From NCBI GenBank assembly GCA_017428385.1, contig JAFRQX010000045.1, positions 1 to 64,000 of the forward strand: a DNA stretch of 64,000 nucleotides. Direction: 5' to 3'. A program made the position numbers and the translations under genes. This stretch comes from Clostridia bacterium (GTDB taxonomy: Bacteria; Bacillota; Clostridia; Christensenellales; Aristaeellaceae). Position 1 is the first letter of the stretch. The number at the start of each line of letters is the position of its first letter. Under the pieces are notes generated by a model. That model saw only the letters and a program-made list of their open reading frames with translations. It made no database searches and was not told where the DNA came from. Below, piece by piece: positions 54,797-64,000 of this stretch.

Positions 54797-54988
54797 ATTA
54801 ATTCACAGTTCATAATTCAGAATTAATATACCTGAAAAGCCGGCTTTGGGGAATCATAAAAGAACACCAAAAAACTTGCAGATATATTATATAAAAAGGT
54901 ATAATAATTTATTGTGAATGTCCTTGGCCCATATGTATTTCAGGGATGGGGCAGGGCAATCATCATTATGAATTATGAATTATTCATT
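54797..54988. mobile_element. Heptamer-ended element 3, carrying a promoter
   Basis: Left end ATTCACAGTTCATAATTCAG (54802-54823) and right end ATTATGAATTATGAATTATT (54966-54985) are inverted. TTGCAG (54876-54881) and TATAAT (54900-54905), 18 bases apart, form a promoter reading into cysE from inside the element. Confidence 0.55.
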
Positions 54989-55003
54989 TCCGGAGGGGAC
55001 AGC

Positions 55004-55855
55004 ATGAAGGAAGTAATCAGAAAGACGGTCAAAGAGCTGAAACAGATCACGGTGGAACAGATCCACTGCAACGCTCATGCCTGTCCCCCGCCGGACCGGC
55101 AGGAGATCGTCAAGGTGATCCACGAGCTGCAGGCCCTGCTGTTTCCCATGGCCTTCCGGCGGGAATATCCGGATATGGCGGATGAAACGCTGCTGAGCCG
55201 GGCCCTGTACCGCCTGCGGGACCAGCTGACGGCGGCCCTGCGTTTCCGCAACGGCCTGGAGGGAGACCCCATGGCCGAGGCGGACAGGATCTGCGAAAAG
55301 CTTTCCGCGCGGCTGCCGGAAGTCAAACGCCTGCTGCTGCTGGACGTGGAAGCCCTGTATGAGGGAGATCCTGCCGCGGGCAGCCGGGAAGAGGTGATGG
55401 TCACCTATCCGGGTTTCCGGGCGATTTCCATCTTCCGCATTGCCCATGAGCTGTATGTGCTGGACGCGCCGCTGATTCCCCGGATCATGACGGAGTACGC
55501 CCATGAGCGGACGGGAATCGACATCCATCCCGGCGCCACGGTCGGGGAGTATTTCTTCATTGACCACGGCACCGGTATTGTCATCGGTGAAACCACCACC
55601 ATCGGAAACCATGTGAAGCTGTACCAGGGCGTGACCCTGGGCGCCAAGAGCTTCGAACTGGACGCCAACGGCAACCCGGTGAAGAAGATCAAGCGGCATC
55701 CGGATATCGGAAACCACGTGGTGATCTACGCCAACGCCACCATCCTCGGCGGCAATACCCGCATCGGGGATAACTGTGTGATCGGCGGTAATACCTGGCT
55801 GACCCACTCTGTGGAGCCGGGCACTGTTGTCACCTTCCGGGAGGGAGAAGTATGA
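55004..55855 (+). CDS. cysE: Serine O-acetyltransferase (EpsC/CysE)
   Basis: A 283-residue enzyme that acetylates serine with acetyl-CoA, the first step of cysteine synthesis. The N-terminal half is helical (residues 1-165). The C-terminal half is a left-handed beta-helix of hexapeptide repeats with the family loop IDIHPGATVGEYFFIDHGTG, then IVIGETTTIGNHVKLYQGVT, and the closing GNTWLTHSVEPGT. GGAGGGG lies 6 bases before the ATG at 55004; a 30-residue longer frame is rejected. A deacetylase gene overlaps its stop by four bases, an unusual partner. Confidence 0.92.
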   Translation: MKEVIRKTVKELKQITVEQIHCNAHACPPPDRQEIVKVIHELQALLFPMAFRREYPDMADETLLSRALYRLRDQLTAALRFRNGLEGDPMAEADRICEKLSARLPEVKRLLLLDVEALYEGDPAAGSREEVMVTYPGFRAISIFRIAHELYVLDAPLIPRIMTEYAHERTGIDIHPGATVGEYFFIDHGTGIVIGETTTIGNHVKLYQGVTLGAKSFELDANGNPVKKIKRHPDIGNHVVIYANATILGGNTRIGDNCVIGGNTWLTHSVEPGTVVTFREGEV

Positions 55856-56622
55856 GGAACCTGCAAAGGATCCTGGCACTGCTGCTGTGCCTGTGCGCGA
55901 TCGCAGGATATGCCTGCGCGGAAAGCAATGAAGAGCTGCTGCAGGAGTTCGTCCTGAACCATGCGGACCGGAATGTCAAGAAGATTGCCATCACAGTGGA
56001 TGACTGCTACAAGAGCGCTACGGAATGGATCAAGCGGGACGTGGAACTGTGCAAGGAGCACGGTATCACGATGACCTTCTTCCCGCTGGTGTATACGGGC
56101 TGCCTGGAGGAAAAATACCGGGAGATGTGGCAGAGCGTACTGGACGCGGGCTGCGAAATCGGTACGCATACCAACCGGCATGTGCAGCTGGGCGGCCGGG
56201 ACAATCAGTCCATCTACGGCGCCCTGGGACGCTGGCAGGAAGCGCTGGACAAAACCCTGGGATATCACTATGAAACCCGCTGGCTGCGTCCGCCCTATGG
56301 AAGCATTGAGGATATCAAGAGCCACAGCAACGGAAACAGCCGGGTTATCAACGCGGTAAAAAGATGCGGATATGATCATGTGGTGCGCTGGGACATCAGC
56401 GAAACCAAAGATCTGAATAAAGCGCTGGACAAGATCCAGAACGGCAGCATCCTGCTCTTCCATACGAAGAAAAAGGATACCCTGTTCATGGAAAAGCTGA
56501 TTCCGGAACTGAAAGAGCGGGGCTTTGAAATGGTCACCGTGAGTGAGCTTTTCGGTTATGAGCTGCCGGGAACGAGCGAAGAACTGTACGTTTTCGATAA
56601 GGAACAGTTTAAAGACAAGTGA
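55852..56622 (+). CDS. Secreted polysaccharide deacetylase-like protein
   Basis: A 256-residue exported CE4-family protein with signal residues 1-22 (…LCAIAGYACA, then ES). Motif 1 is altered to AITVDDCYK; motif 2 GTHTNRHVQLG keeps both metal His; motif 3 is LRPPYGS; motif 5 is LLFHTKKKD. The Asp of motif 1 is kept, so activity is possible. The ATG overlaps the cysE stop (ATGA), which couples translation. Its neighbour's role in serine acetylation gives no clear link. Confidence 0.85.
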   Translation: MRNLQRILALLLCLCAIAGYACAESNEELLQEFVLNHADRNVKKIAITVDDCYKSATEWIKRDVELCKEHGITMTFFPLVYTGCLEEKYREMWQSVLDAGCEIGTHTNRHVQLGGRDNQSIYGALGRWQEALDKTLGYHYETRWLRPPYGSIEDIKSHSNGNSRVINAVKRCGYDHVVRWDISETKDLNKALDKIQNGSILLFHTKKKDTLFMEKLIPELKERGFEMVTVSELFGYELPGTSEELYVFDKEQFKDK

Positions 56623-56876
56623 ATTCACAGTTCATAATTCATAATTCACAATTAAAAGTGTTCAGCAACCAAGAGCATGGGATAATTCCCAGCGTAAGAT
56701 AATATGGGGTTGAAACGGGTAGATGTCCGGGAGACAGTCGCGATGATTGGAGTCGCGGGGTTCGAAACGCTCGGAATGACAGCTGGTATTGAAAGCCGGG
56801 AAGAAGTCATGGCTGAAAACTCCTTGGCGAAAAGTAGTCATAATTATGAATTATGAATTGTGAATTATGAATTAAT
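56623..56876. mobile_element. Heptamer-ended element 4 (MITE-like)
   Basis: Left end ATTCACAGTTCATAATTCAT (56623-56655) and right end CATAATTATGAATTATGAAT to 56876 are inverted. The middle has TTCGAAACGCTCGGAATGACAGC, the reverse of the TGTCATTCCGA motif in element 1. Confidence 0.6.
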
Positions 56877-56899
56877 CTATTATCAGGGGATAGTATCAA

Positions 56900-57826
56900 T
56901 TGAGCAACAAGTCTCTACGGGGCAGCCTTCTGCTGCTCCTTGGCTCCGTGATCTGGGGCGCGGCGTTTGTGGCGCAGCGCGTGGGCATGGATCACATGGG
57001 GCCCTTCACCTTCAATGGGATAAGGATGCTGCTGGCGTGGCTGGTGATGATTCCGGTCACGCTCCTTTTTGAGCGGAAAAACAAAAAGAGCCCTGATTAC
57101 AAGGCTCCGGATCCGAAAGAGCAGCGGCTCAGCGGAGTAATCTGCGGCGCGCTGCTGTTTATTGCCTCCTCCCTGCAGCAGATGGGCCTGGTGTCCACCA
57201 GCGCGGGCAAGGCAGGGTTCATTACGGCTCTGTACGTGGTGCTGGTACCGGTGGCGGCCTGGTTCCTGTTCCGGAAGAACCCGGGCAAGGTGATCTGGCT
57301 GGGCGTGCTCATTGCCGTGGTCGCCCTGTGGCTGCTGTGCATGCCCGCGGGCGGCGGCTTTGAACTCCAGGGCGGAGACCTGCTGGTGCTGGGCTGCGCC
57401 GTATGTTTTACCTTCCAGATCCTGTGCGTGGATCATTACGCGCCGCGGGTCAGCGGGGTGAAACTGGCCCGGGACGAATTCCTGGTGACCGGCGGGCTGT
57501 CCATGCTGATTGCCCTGGCTACGGAACCCATCACCTGCGAAGGCCTCCGGGAAGCACTGATTCCCATCCTGTATGCCGGCATTATGTCCGGCGCGGTGGG
57601 CTACACCCTGCAGGTGCTGGGCCAGCGGGATACGGATCCCACGGTGGCTTCGCTGATCATGTGCATGGAAGCGGTGTTCGCCGTGCTGACAGGCGCCCTG
57701 CTGATAGGCGAAAAAATGACGGTCCGTGAGACCGTCGGTTGTGTGCTTATGTTTTTTGCGGTGATCCTGGCCCAGCTTTCGCCGGTTATATCCAGCATCC
57801 GTCGAAACGGACGATCTCACCGTTGA
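56900..57826 (+). CDS. DMT-superfamily (EamA) permease
   Basis: A 308-residue membrane protein with ten hydrophobic helices arranged as two EamA repeats. The first repeat begins GSLLLLLGSVIWGAAFVAQR, and TSAGKAGFITALYVVLVPVA is the typical helix 3-4 segment. In the second repeat, YAGIMSGAVGYTLQVLGQRD and SLIMCMEAVFAVLTGALLIG are conserved. It probably exports a metabolite. The start is TTG 56900, preceded by GGGGAT at about 10 bases. The last 41 bases overlap the 3' end of the convergent SDR gene. Confidence 0.87.
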   Translation: MSNKSLRGSLLLLLGSVIWGAAFVAQRVGMDHMGPFTFNGIRMLLAWLVMIPVTLLFERKNKKSPDYKAPDPKEQRLSGVICGALLFIASSLQQMGLVSTSAGKAGFITALYVVLVPVAAWFLFRKNPGKVIWLGVLIAVVALWLLCMPAGGGFELQGGDLLVLGCAVCFTFQILCVDHYAPRVSGVKLARDEFLVTGGLSMLIALATEPITCEGLREALIPILYAGIMSGAVGYTLQVLGQRDTDPTVASLIMCMEAVFAVLTGALLIGEKMTVRETVGCVLMFFAVILAQLSPVISSIRRNGRSHR

Positions 57827-58508
57827 AGTATTCCGGCATATCCAGCAGGCGGAGCATGGCCTGTGCTGCCTCTTCAGGAGAAGCAATATAGCCCGCGGGG
57901 ATCTGGTCACGGATCTCCGCGGTTTCTGTTTCTGTCAGGTGCGCGTTCATGCGCGTGCCGATGATGCCCAGGGCAATGGCGTTCACCCGGATATGGGAGG
58001 GCGCCAGTTCTTTTGCCAGGGCTTTGGTGAAGGCGTTCACCGCGCCCTTGGAGGCGCTGTAGGCTACCTCGCAGGAAGCACCGCACAGACCCCAGACGGA
58101 GGAAACGTTCAGGATCTGCCCGCCGCCGTTCGAAACCATGTCCGGCACATAGGTGTGGCAGGTGTTGTACAGGGAGGTCACGTTGACCTTCAGCACCCGG
58201 TCCCATTCCTCCGGGGACATGTCTGTCAGCAGGCCGACGCGGGAGATGCCGGCGTTGTTGACCAGGGTATCCACGGGGCCGAAGCGTTCCCGCAGGCTTT
58301 GCACATAACTGAGGTCGCTGACGTCGCCGACGTCAGAAAGGCAGACAAGATCGCCCGCTGCGGAAACGCGGCGGGCGGTATCCTCCAGGGCGGCTGTATC
58401 ACTGCCGCCGTTCAGGATGATCTTTGAGAAGCGCCCGGACTGTGCGCAGGCAACGGCAAATGCTTTGCCCACGCCATTGGAGGCGCCGGTAATCAGGATG
58501 GTACTCAT
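57786..58508 (-). CDS. SDR-family oxidoreductase (FabG-like)
   Basis: A 240-residue classical short-chain dehydrogenase. TGASNGVGKAFA is the NAD(P) loop, NNAG is present, Ser in LNVSSVWG and Y-x-x-x-K in VAYSASKGAVN are catalytic, and GTRMNAHL follows. The substrate is unknown. Its ATG shares one base with the TGA of the VanY-like gene upstream, so the two are cotranscribed. It overlaps the convergent permease gene by 41 bases, so the two mRNAs can pair at their ends. Confidence 0.9.
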   Translation of the reverse strand: MSTILITGASNGVGKAFAVACAQSGRFSKIILNGGSDTAALEDTARRVSAAGDLVCLSDVGDVSDLSYVQSLRERFGPVDTLVNNAGISRVGLLTDMSPEEWDRVLKVNVTSLYNTCHTYVPDMVSNGGGQILNVSSVWGLCGASCEVAYSASKGAVNAFTKALAKELAPSHIRVNAIALGIIGTRMNAHLTETETAEIRDQIPAGYIASPEEAAQAMLRLLDMPEYFNGEIVRFDGCWI

Positions 58509-59668
58509 CAGAAGTTGAACACGGTGATCAACGCACCCATGTTGTCCAGGGAGGTTTCCCAGCTGTTGGTTTTGCGGGTCAGCTGGACGTCGAAGCTGGG
58601 AGCCTCACCCACGTACTGGCGGTAGATTTCATACTTCAGCACGCCGTTCTCGAACAGGGCGATATGGGGATGCTCCTCCAGGTATTCGATGTACTCTTCC
58701 AGGGTGAAATCCTTGTAGTGCATGATGGCGGCGTTGCCCTTGCCAACATAGCGGTACAGGTTCAGATGGACGGAGACGCCGGTCTTGAAGCTCTTGTCGG
58801 AAGAGGTTTCCAGCGGCCAGGCATTCTGCGGGAAGCGGAAAACGAAGCCGTACTTCCAGCAGTTCTCGTTCATCCACTTGCCTTCCGGCGTGGTGGAGTA
58901 CTTCGGGGCGCCGACGTCGGGATCGTTCCGGTCATACAGACGGAGGTCGAAACCGAAACCGGAGTTGTATTCGCTGGTACCGGGATAGTTAACTTCCTTC
59001 TTCGCGGCTTCGATCAGGGCATCGCCGGTGTATTTGGAAGAGAGCTTGTTGACCTTGTTGTTGAAGAATTCTTCCTGGGTCTTATAGCTGCGGTAGCCGC
59101 CGTCCACCAGGTAATGGGTGTAGCCGGCAGCTTTCGCGTCGGCCAGGGCAGCAGTCAGGGCCTGGATGGCCTTCGGGAAGAGGAGGACGTTGTTGTCCTT
59201 GGCCTGGATCTTCTGGTCTCCCTGGTTGTACTTGGAGACGCTTTTGAGTTCGCTCTCGTCGAAGTCGTTTTCCGGGCGGGAATGCCAGGCGTTCACCAGC
59301 AGCATCTCGTTGCCGTATTTGAACAGATCCGCACGGGTCTTGGTTTCGGCGGTCTGGCTTTCCAGCGGGATATCGGACAGATCCAGGATCTGCCAGGCGG
59401 CATCCGGGTCATGCTCCGGCCAGCTGGGGTTGGTGGGCTCATTGGCCTTGGCTTCCAGCTCGGCGATCAGGGCTTTGTATTCCGCTTCAGCCTGCTTGTT
59501 CCGTTCCTCAACGGCAGCCTTGGCATCGGCGTTGGCCTTGGCGATGGCGGCCTTCTGGGGCTCAATCACCAGGGGCTTGATCAGAAAGCAGAGGATGGCC
59601 AGTGCGGCAATCAGGATCGTCAGGACGATGACAACCGGGACGGCCTTGCTCTTCTTTGTTCTACTCAT
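58508..59668 (-). CDS. VanY-like D,D-carboxypeptidase homologue, possibly inactive
   Basis: A 386-residue membrane-anchored protein with an N-terminal helix (residues 8-33) and a Lys/Ala/Glu coiled region (40-75). The C-terminal VanY/DacB-type M15B domain is recognised by DGGYRSYKTQEEFF and PGTSEYNSGFGFDL. Active enzymes have S-E-H at the first zinc site; here it is S-E-Y. The usual E-x-W-H-x-R-Y-V-G reads SVHLNLYRYVG, so the catalytic Glu is also missing and the spacing is changed. It may bind peptidoglycan without cutting it. A minus-strand promoter lies at 59790-59818. Confidence 0.78.
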   Translation of the reverse strand: MSRTKKSKAVPVVIVLTILIAALAILCFLIKPLVIEPQKAAIAKANADAKAAVEERNKQAEAEYKALIAELEAKANEPTNPSWPEHDPDAAWQILDLSDIPLESQTAETKTRADLFKYGNEMLLVNAWHSRPENDFDESELKSVSKYNQGDQKIQAKDNNVLLFPKAIQALTAALADAKAAGYTHYLVDGGYRSYKTQEEFFNNKVNKLSSKYTGDALIEAAKKEVNYPGTSEYNSGFGFDLRLYDRNDPDVGAPKYSTTPEGKWMNENCWKYGFVFRFPQNAWPLETSSDKSFKTGVSVHLNLYRYVGKGNAAIMHYKDFTLEEYIEYLEEHPHIALFENGVLKYEIYRQYVGEAPSFDVQLTRKTNSWETSLDNMGALITVFNF

Positions 59669-59685
59669 GAATCACACCAACCTTC

Positions 59686-59710
59686 TTCAATGCACAATGC
59701 ATAATGATAG
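59686..59710. repeat. Heptamer array (CAATGCA units)
   Basis: CAATGCACAATGCATAATGA: three 7-base units in the leader of the VanY-like gene. Confidence 0.6.
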
Positions 59711-59789
59711 ATAGTCTACAAAACTGAATAACAAAGGGAATCGATTCGTTCCTTAAACAATTCGTTACATAAAGTTACATTTCCTTCAC

Positions 59790-59818
59790 ATTATAATGGA
59801 ATCAATGTAAAAACGCAA
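59790..59818 (-). promoter_or_regulatory. Promoter of the VanY/SDR operon
   Basis: On the minus strand TTGCGT (59818-59813), 17-base spacer, TATAAT (59795-59790). Just downstream two GTAAC units ten bases apart could be a response-regulator site. Confidence 0.6.
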
Positions 59819-59825
59819 GCATAAA

Positions 59826-59862
59826 GGGGCAGGAAGAAAGGTTTCACCGTTCTTCCTGCCCC
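59826..59862. terminator. Perfect 13-bp hairpin
   Basis: GGGGCAGGAAGAA...TTCTTCCTGCCCC. It lacks a clear T-run; perhaps a back-up terminator for argS. Confidence 0.55.
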
Positions 59863-59896
59863 CAATGAACAATGAATAATGAACAATGAACAATGA
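59863..59896. repeat. Heptamer array (CAATGAA units)
   Basis: CAATGAA, CAATGAA, TAATGAA, CAATGAA, CAATGAT in perfect 7-base register. Confidence 0.75.
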
Positions 59897-59917
59897 TATA
59901 GTCCTTTTACAAGCCAT

Positions 59918-59948
59918 ACAAAAACGCATTGGATTTCTCCAATGCGTT
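59918..59948 (-). terminator. Terminator of argS
   Basis: AACGCATTGGA-TTTC-TCCAATGCGTT, perfect 11-bp stem; on the minus strand it runs into TTTTTG, 60 bases after the argS stop. Confidence 0.85.
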
Positions 59949-60007
59949 GCGGATGAACACTTATATTTTATGTTTTCAGTATTCATTAAGCATGTAATGC
60001 CTTTGCA

Positions 60008-61726
60008 TTACATACGTTCGGGCGCTTCGATCCCAATCAGGTACAGGCCCGTCTTGATGACGGTCTTCGCGGCGTCGGTCAGGGCAACCCTCGCGGCGGC
60101 CTGGGCAGGTTCGCCATCCAGGATCCGGTGCTCGTAGTAGTACTTGTTATACGCCTGGGCGATGTCGGTCACGGCGCGGGTAATCATGCTGGGCTCATAC
60201 TTGGCGGCGGCTTCGCGGATCACGTCCGGGAAGCGGCTGATCAGCCGCAGCAGGGCCTGGGCCTCGTCGTCGGTCAGGGCAGACCAGTCCGGAGTCACGC
60301 CGGAGAAGTCCGGAGCCTTGCGCAGCACGCTGCAGCAACGGGCGTGGGTGTACTGGACGTAGGGGCCGGACTCACCGTCAAAGTTGAGGGCGCGGTCCCA
60401 GCGGAAGTCGATATCCTTGATGCGGTTGTTGCTCAGGTCGGTGTAGACCACGGCGCCGATACCCACCTGGCGGGCAACCTCGTCCTTGTTCTCCAGGTTG
60501 GGGGACTTTTCCTCGATGATATCCCGGGCCTTGGTGACGGCCTGGTTCAGCAGGTCCTCCAGCAGGACCATGTTGCCCTTCCGGGTGGAGAGGGCTTCAC
60601 CCTCGAAGCTGACCATACCGAAGGCAACGTGGACGCAGTCTTTTGCCCAGGGATAGCCCATTTTTTCCAGTACGCGGAAGACCTGACGGAAGTGCAGGTC
60701 CTGCTGGTAGGCAACCACGTACAGGCACTTATCAAAGTGGTAGGTGTTCTGGCGGTAGATGGCAGCGGCCAGGTCGCGGGTAGCATAGATGGTGGCACCG
60801 TCGCTCTTCAGGATCAGGCAGGGAGGCATGTTGTCCTCGCTCAGGTCCACGACCTGGGCTCCCTGGCTTTCCACCAGCAGGTTCTTGTCCCGCAGTTCCT
60901 GCACCACGGGTTCCATCTTGTCATTGTAGAAGCTCTCGCCGGCATAGCTGTCGAAGGAAACGCCGAGAATGTCGTACACCCGGGCGGCGTCCTTCAGGGT
61001 CACTTCCTTGAACCAGCGGAAGATTTCCATGGCTTCGGGATCGTTATCCTCGATCTTCTTGAACCAGGCGCGGCCTTCGTCTTCCAGGGCAGGGTTGGTT
61101 TCAGCTTCTTTATGGAAACGGACGTAGAGTTCAGTCATCGCGTCGATGCCGCGCTCTTCCACGTCTTCCTTTTTGCCCCACTTCTTGTAGGCACAGACCA
61201 TCTTGCCGAACTGGGTGCCCCAGTCGCCCAGGTGGTTGATGCCTACGGTCTCGTAGCCCAGGAAGTCGAAGATCCGCTTCAGGCTGTTACCGATCATGGT
61301 TGTGGACAGGTGGCCGATGTGGAAACGCTTGGCGATATTGATGGAGGAGTAGTCCAGGCATACGGTCTTGCCTTTGCCTTCCTCGCCGGAGCCGAAGCGG
61401 TCCTTCTTCTCCTGCAGCTCAGCCATGATGCCGGCGGCAAAGTTGGCCCGGTTGAGGAAGAAGTTCATGTAGCCGTTCACGGGCTGCACGGAGGCGGTGT
61501 CCTCATTCTTCCAGGCGGCGCAGAGGGCTTCCGCGATCTTCGGCGGGGCGGAGCGCAGGGGCTTGGCCAGGCGGAAGCAGGGGAAGGCATAGTCGCCCAG
61601 GGCCGGATCCGGCGGCACAGCCAGCAGGCCGCGGATTTCATCCGCGACGGGCAGGCCTTCGGCGTCGGGCCATACAGCCTTGATATTCTCAGCGATCAGT
61701 TCGGCGATTCTGGTCATCATGTCCAC
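60008..61726 (-). CDS. argS: Arginine-tRNA ligase
   Basis: A cytosolic class I synthetase of 572 residues that charges tRNA-Arg. The N-terminal Add1 domain covers residues 1-110. The HIGH motif is HIGH in SSINIAKRFHIGHLSTTMIG; the next conserved segment is GINHLGDWGTQFGK. The KMSKS region is GEALSTRKGNMV, as is usual for ArgRS lacking a strict KMSKS. The DALR anticodon domain ends KTGLYLIGIEAPERM. The start is GTG 61726 after GAGGG; the ATG two codons later is possible. Confidence 0.96.
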   Translation of the reverse strand: MDMMTRIAELIAENIKAVWPDAEGLPVADEIRGLLAVPPDPALGDYAFPCFRLAKPLRSAPPKIAEALCAAWKNEDTASVQPVNGYMNFFLNRANFAAGIMAELQEKKDRFGSGEEGKGKTVCLDYSSINIAKRFHIGHLSTTMIGNSLKRIFDFLGYETVGINHLGDWGTQFGKMVCAYKKWGKKEDVEERGIDAMTELYVRFHKEAETNPALEDEGRAWFKKIEDNDPEAMEIFRWFKEVTLKDAARVYDILGVSFDSYAGESFYNDKMEPVVQELRDKNLLVESQGAQVVDLSEDNMPPCLILKSDGATIYATRDLAAAIYRQNTYHFDKCLYVVAYQQDLHFRQVFRVLEKMGYPWAKDCVHVAFGMVSFEGEALSTRKGNMVLLEDLLNQAVTKARDIIEEKSPNLENKDEVARQVGIGAVVYTDLSNNRIKDIDFRWDRALNFDGESGPYVQYTHARCCSVLRKAPDFSGVTPDWSALTDDEAQALLRLISRFPDVIREAAAKYEPSMITRAVTDIAQAYNKYYYEHRILDGEPAQAAARVALTDAAKTVIKTGLYLIGIEAPERM

Positions 61727-61737
61727 GATTAATCCCT

Positions 61738-62030
61738 CAATTCACAATTCATAATTCATAATTCATAATTATATATACTCAACCCCCCGGAAGTTTTCCG
61801 GCAAAGGCATTGTACAAAATAATATTATACAGGGTTTACAGGTTTTTCCGCAATACCAAAATCCCGAATCCTGAGGGGCATTGATACAGGGATAAACAGA
61901 CCGCAATTATGAATTGCTATTTGTCTTGTCTCACACTGACATCCTGCGGCGGGAGAAAACCGGATACGACGGAGGAAAGGCTGGAAAAGCATATCATTGT
62001 GCATTGTGCATTATGCATTGTGCATTATGA
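61738..62030. mobile_element. Heptamer-ended element 5
   Basis: Left end AATTCAC, AATTCAT x3 (61739-61769), right end CATTGTG/CATTATG units (61996-62030), inverted relative to each other. About 225 bases of unrecognised, non-coding sequence lie between. It separates argS and nifJ. Confidence 0.5.
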
Positions 62031-62059
62031 AACTTCATCCGTTTACGGATGAAGTTTCA
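62028..62059. terminator. Perfect 13-bp hairpin before nifJ promoter
   Basis: TGAAACTTCATCC-GTTTAC-GGATGAAGTTTCA. It ends one base before the -35 box, isolating nifJ from upstream transcription or acting as an operator. Confidence 0.7.
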
Positions 62060-62088
62060 TTGACATCTACCTATATAATGCATATAAT
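62060..62088 (+). promoter_or_regulatory. Consensus sigma-A promoter of nifJ
   Basis: TTGACA (62060-62065), exactly 17 bases, TATAAT (62083-62088): a perfect consensus, in keeping with very high expression of PFOR in fermenting anaerobes. Confidence 0.92.
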
Positions 62089-62099
62089 TAACCTCAGAG

Positions 62100-64000
<1,901 letters not shown>

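Noticed and set aside
60128-61732. 534-residue plus-strand ORF
   Set aside because: Exact antisense shadow of argS; the composition (Val/Gly/His runs) is typical of reverse frames of GC-rich genes.

Overview
The window looks like the chromosome of an anaerobic, low-to-mid-GC Gram-positive bacterium of the Clostridia, probably a gut or rumen lineage. The signs are a pyruvate:ferredoxin oxidoreductase behind a consensus sigma-A promoter, a rubredoxin/ferredoxin/rubrerythrin oxygen-defence cluster, an HrcA/CIRCE-type operator on hsp20, AGGAGG-type ribosome sites almost everywhere, and many short-peptide secreted proteins processed at A-x-A-E. The taxonomic placement is an inference; no rRNA or tRNA gene was found.

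Layout. 0-22 kb is an accessory-looking block, mostly minus strand, of unrelated single genes: GNAT acetyltransferases (one in-frame amber, two with tandem domains), beta-lactamase-fold hydrolases, methyltransferases, two DinB-like proteins, a C39-like peptidase, a DUF5131 protein, a GH16 glucanase, an ECF sigma factor with a long C-terminal extension and secreted proteins. It also holds a phage tape-measure stub, transposon-end-like arrays and a promoter cassette present three times. 22-36 kb mixes trpS, secreted proteins of unknown role (including a tandem duplicate pair), small HTH/membrane genes, an MBL-fold hydrolase, and an ArsR regulator next to a secreted protein with two possible flavinylation motifs. 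36-46 kb is more housekeeping and redox: a TlpA-like thioredoxin, an MFS transporter, rubredoxin, a ferredoxin-rubrerythrin fusion, a glutathione-peroxidase-like protein, AzlCD and an SDR/VOC/aldo-keto reductase operon. 46-64 kb holds a two-module leucine-rich-repeat surface protein, diaminopropionate ammonia-lyase coupled to a membrane protein, a split ChrA pair, two polysaccharide deacetylases, serine acetyltransferase, a DMT exporter, a VanY-like protein, argS and the start of nifJ.

The most unusual content is intergenic. Nine loci between 23 and 52 kb carry strings of short hairpins (5-7 bp stems, usually a three-base loop) joined by tGAAATAT or tGATATAT spacers. The stems differ between loci but stay paired, and all nine strings point the same way whatever the direction of nearby genes. 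From 38 to 62 kb a second family appears: elements whose ends are tandem 7-base units, usually inverted relative to each other. A third family is built on GGGGACGGTTCT-type inverted repeats. Near the left end four 16-bp dyads recur every 30-31 bp, and a TGTCCA motif recurs every 32-33 bp; both spacings are about three helical turns.

Limits: functions come from motifs read by eye. Start codons were chosen from ribosome-site spacing, and several differ from the longest possible frame.
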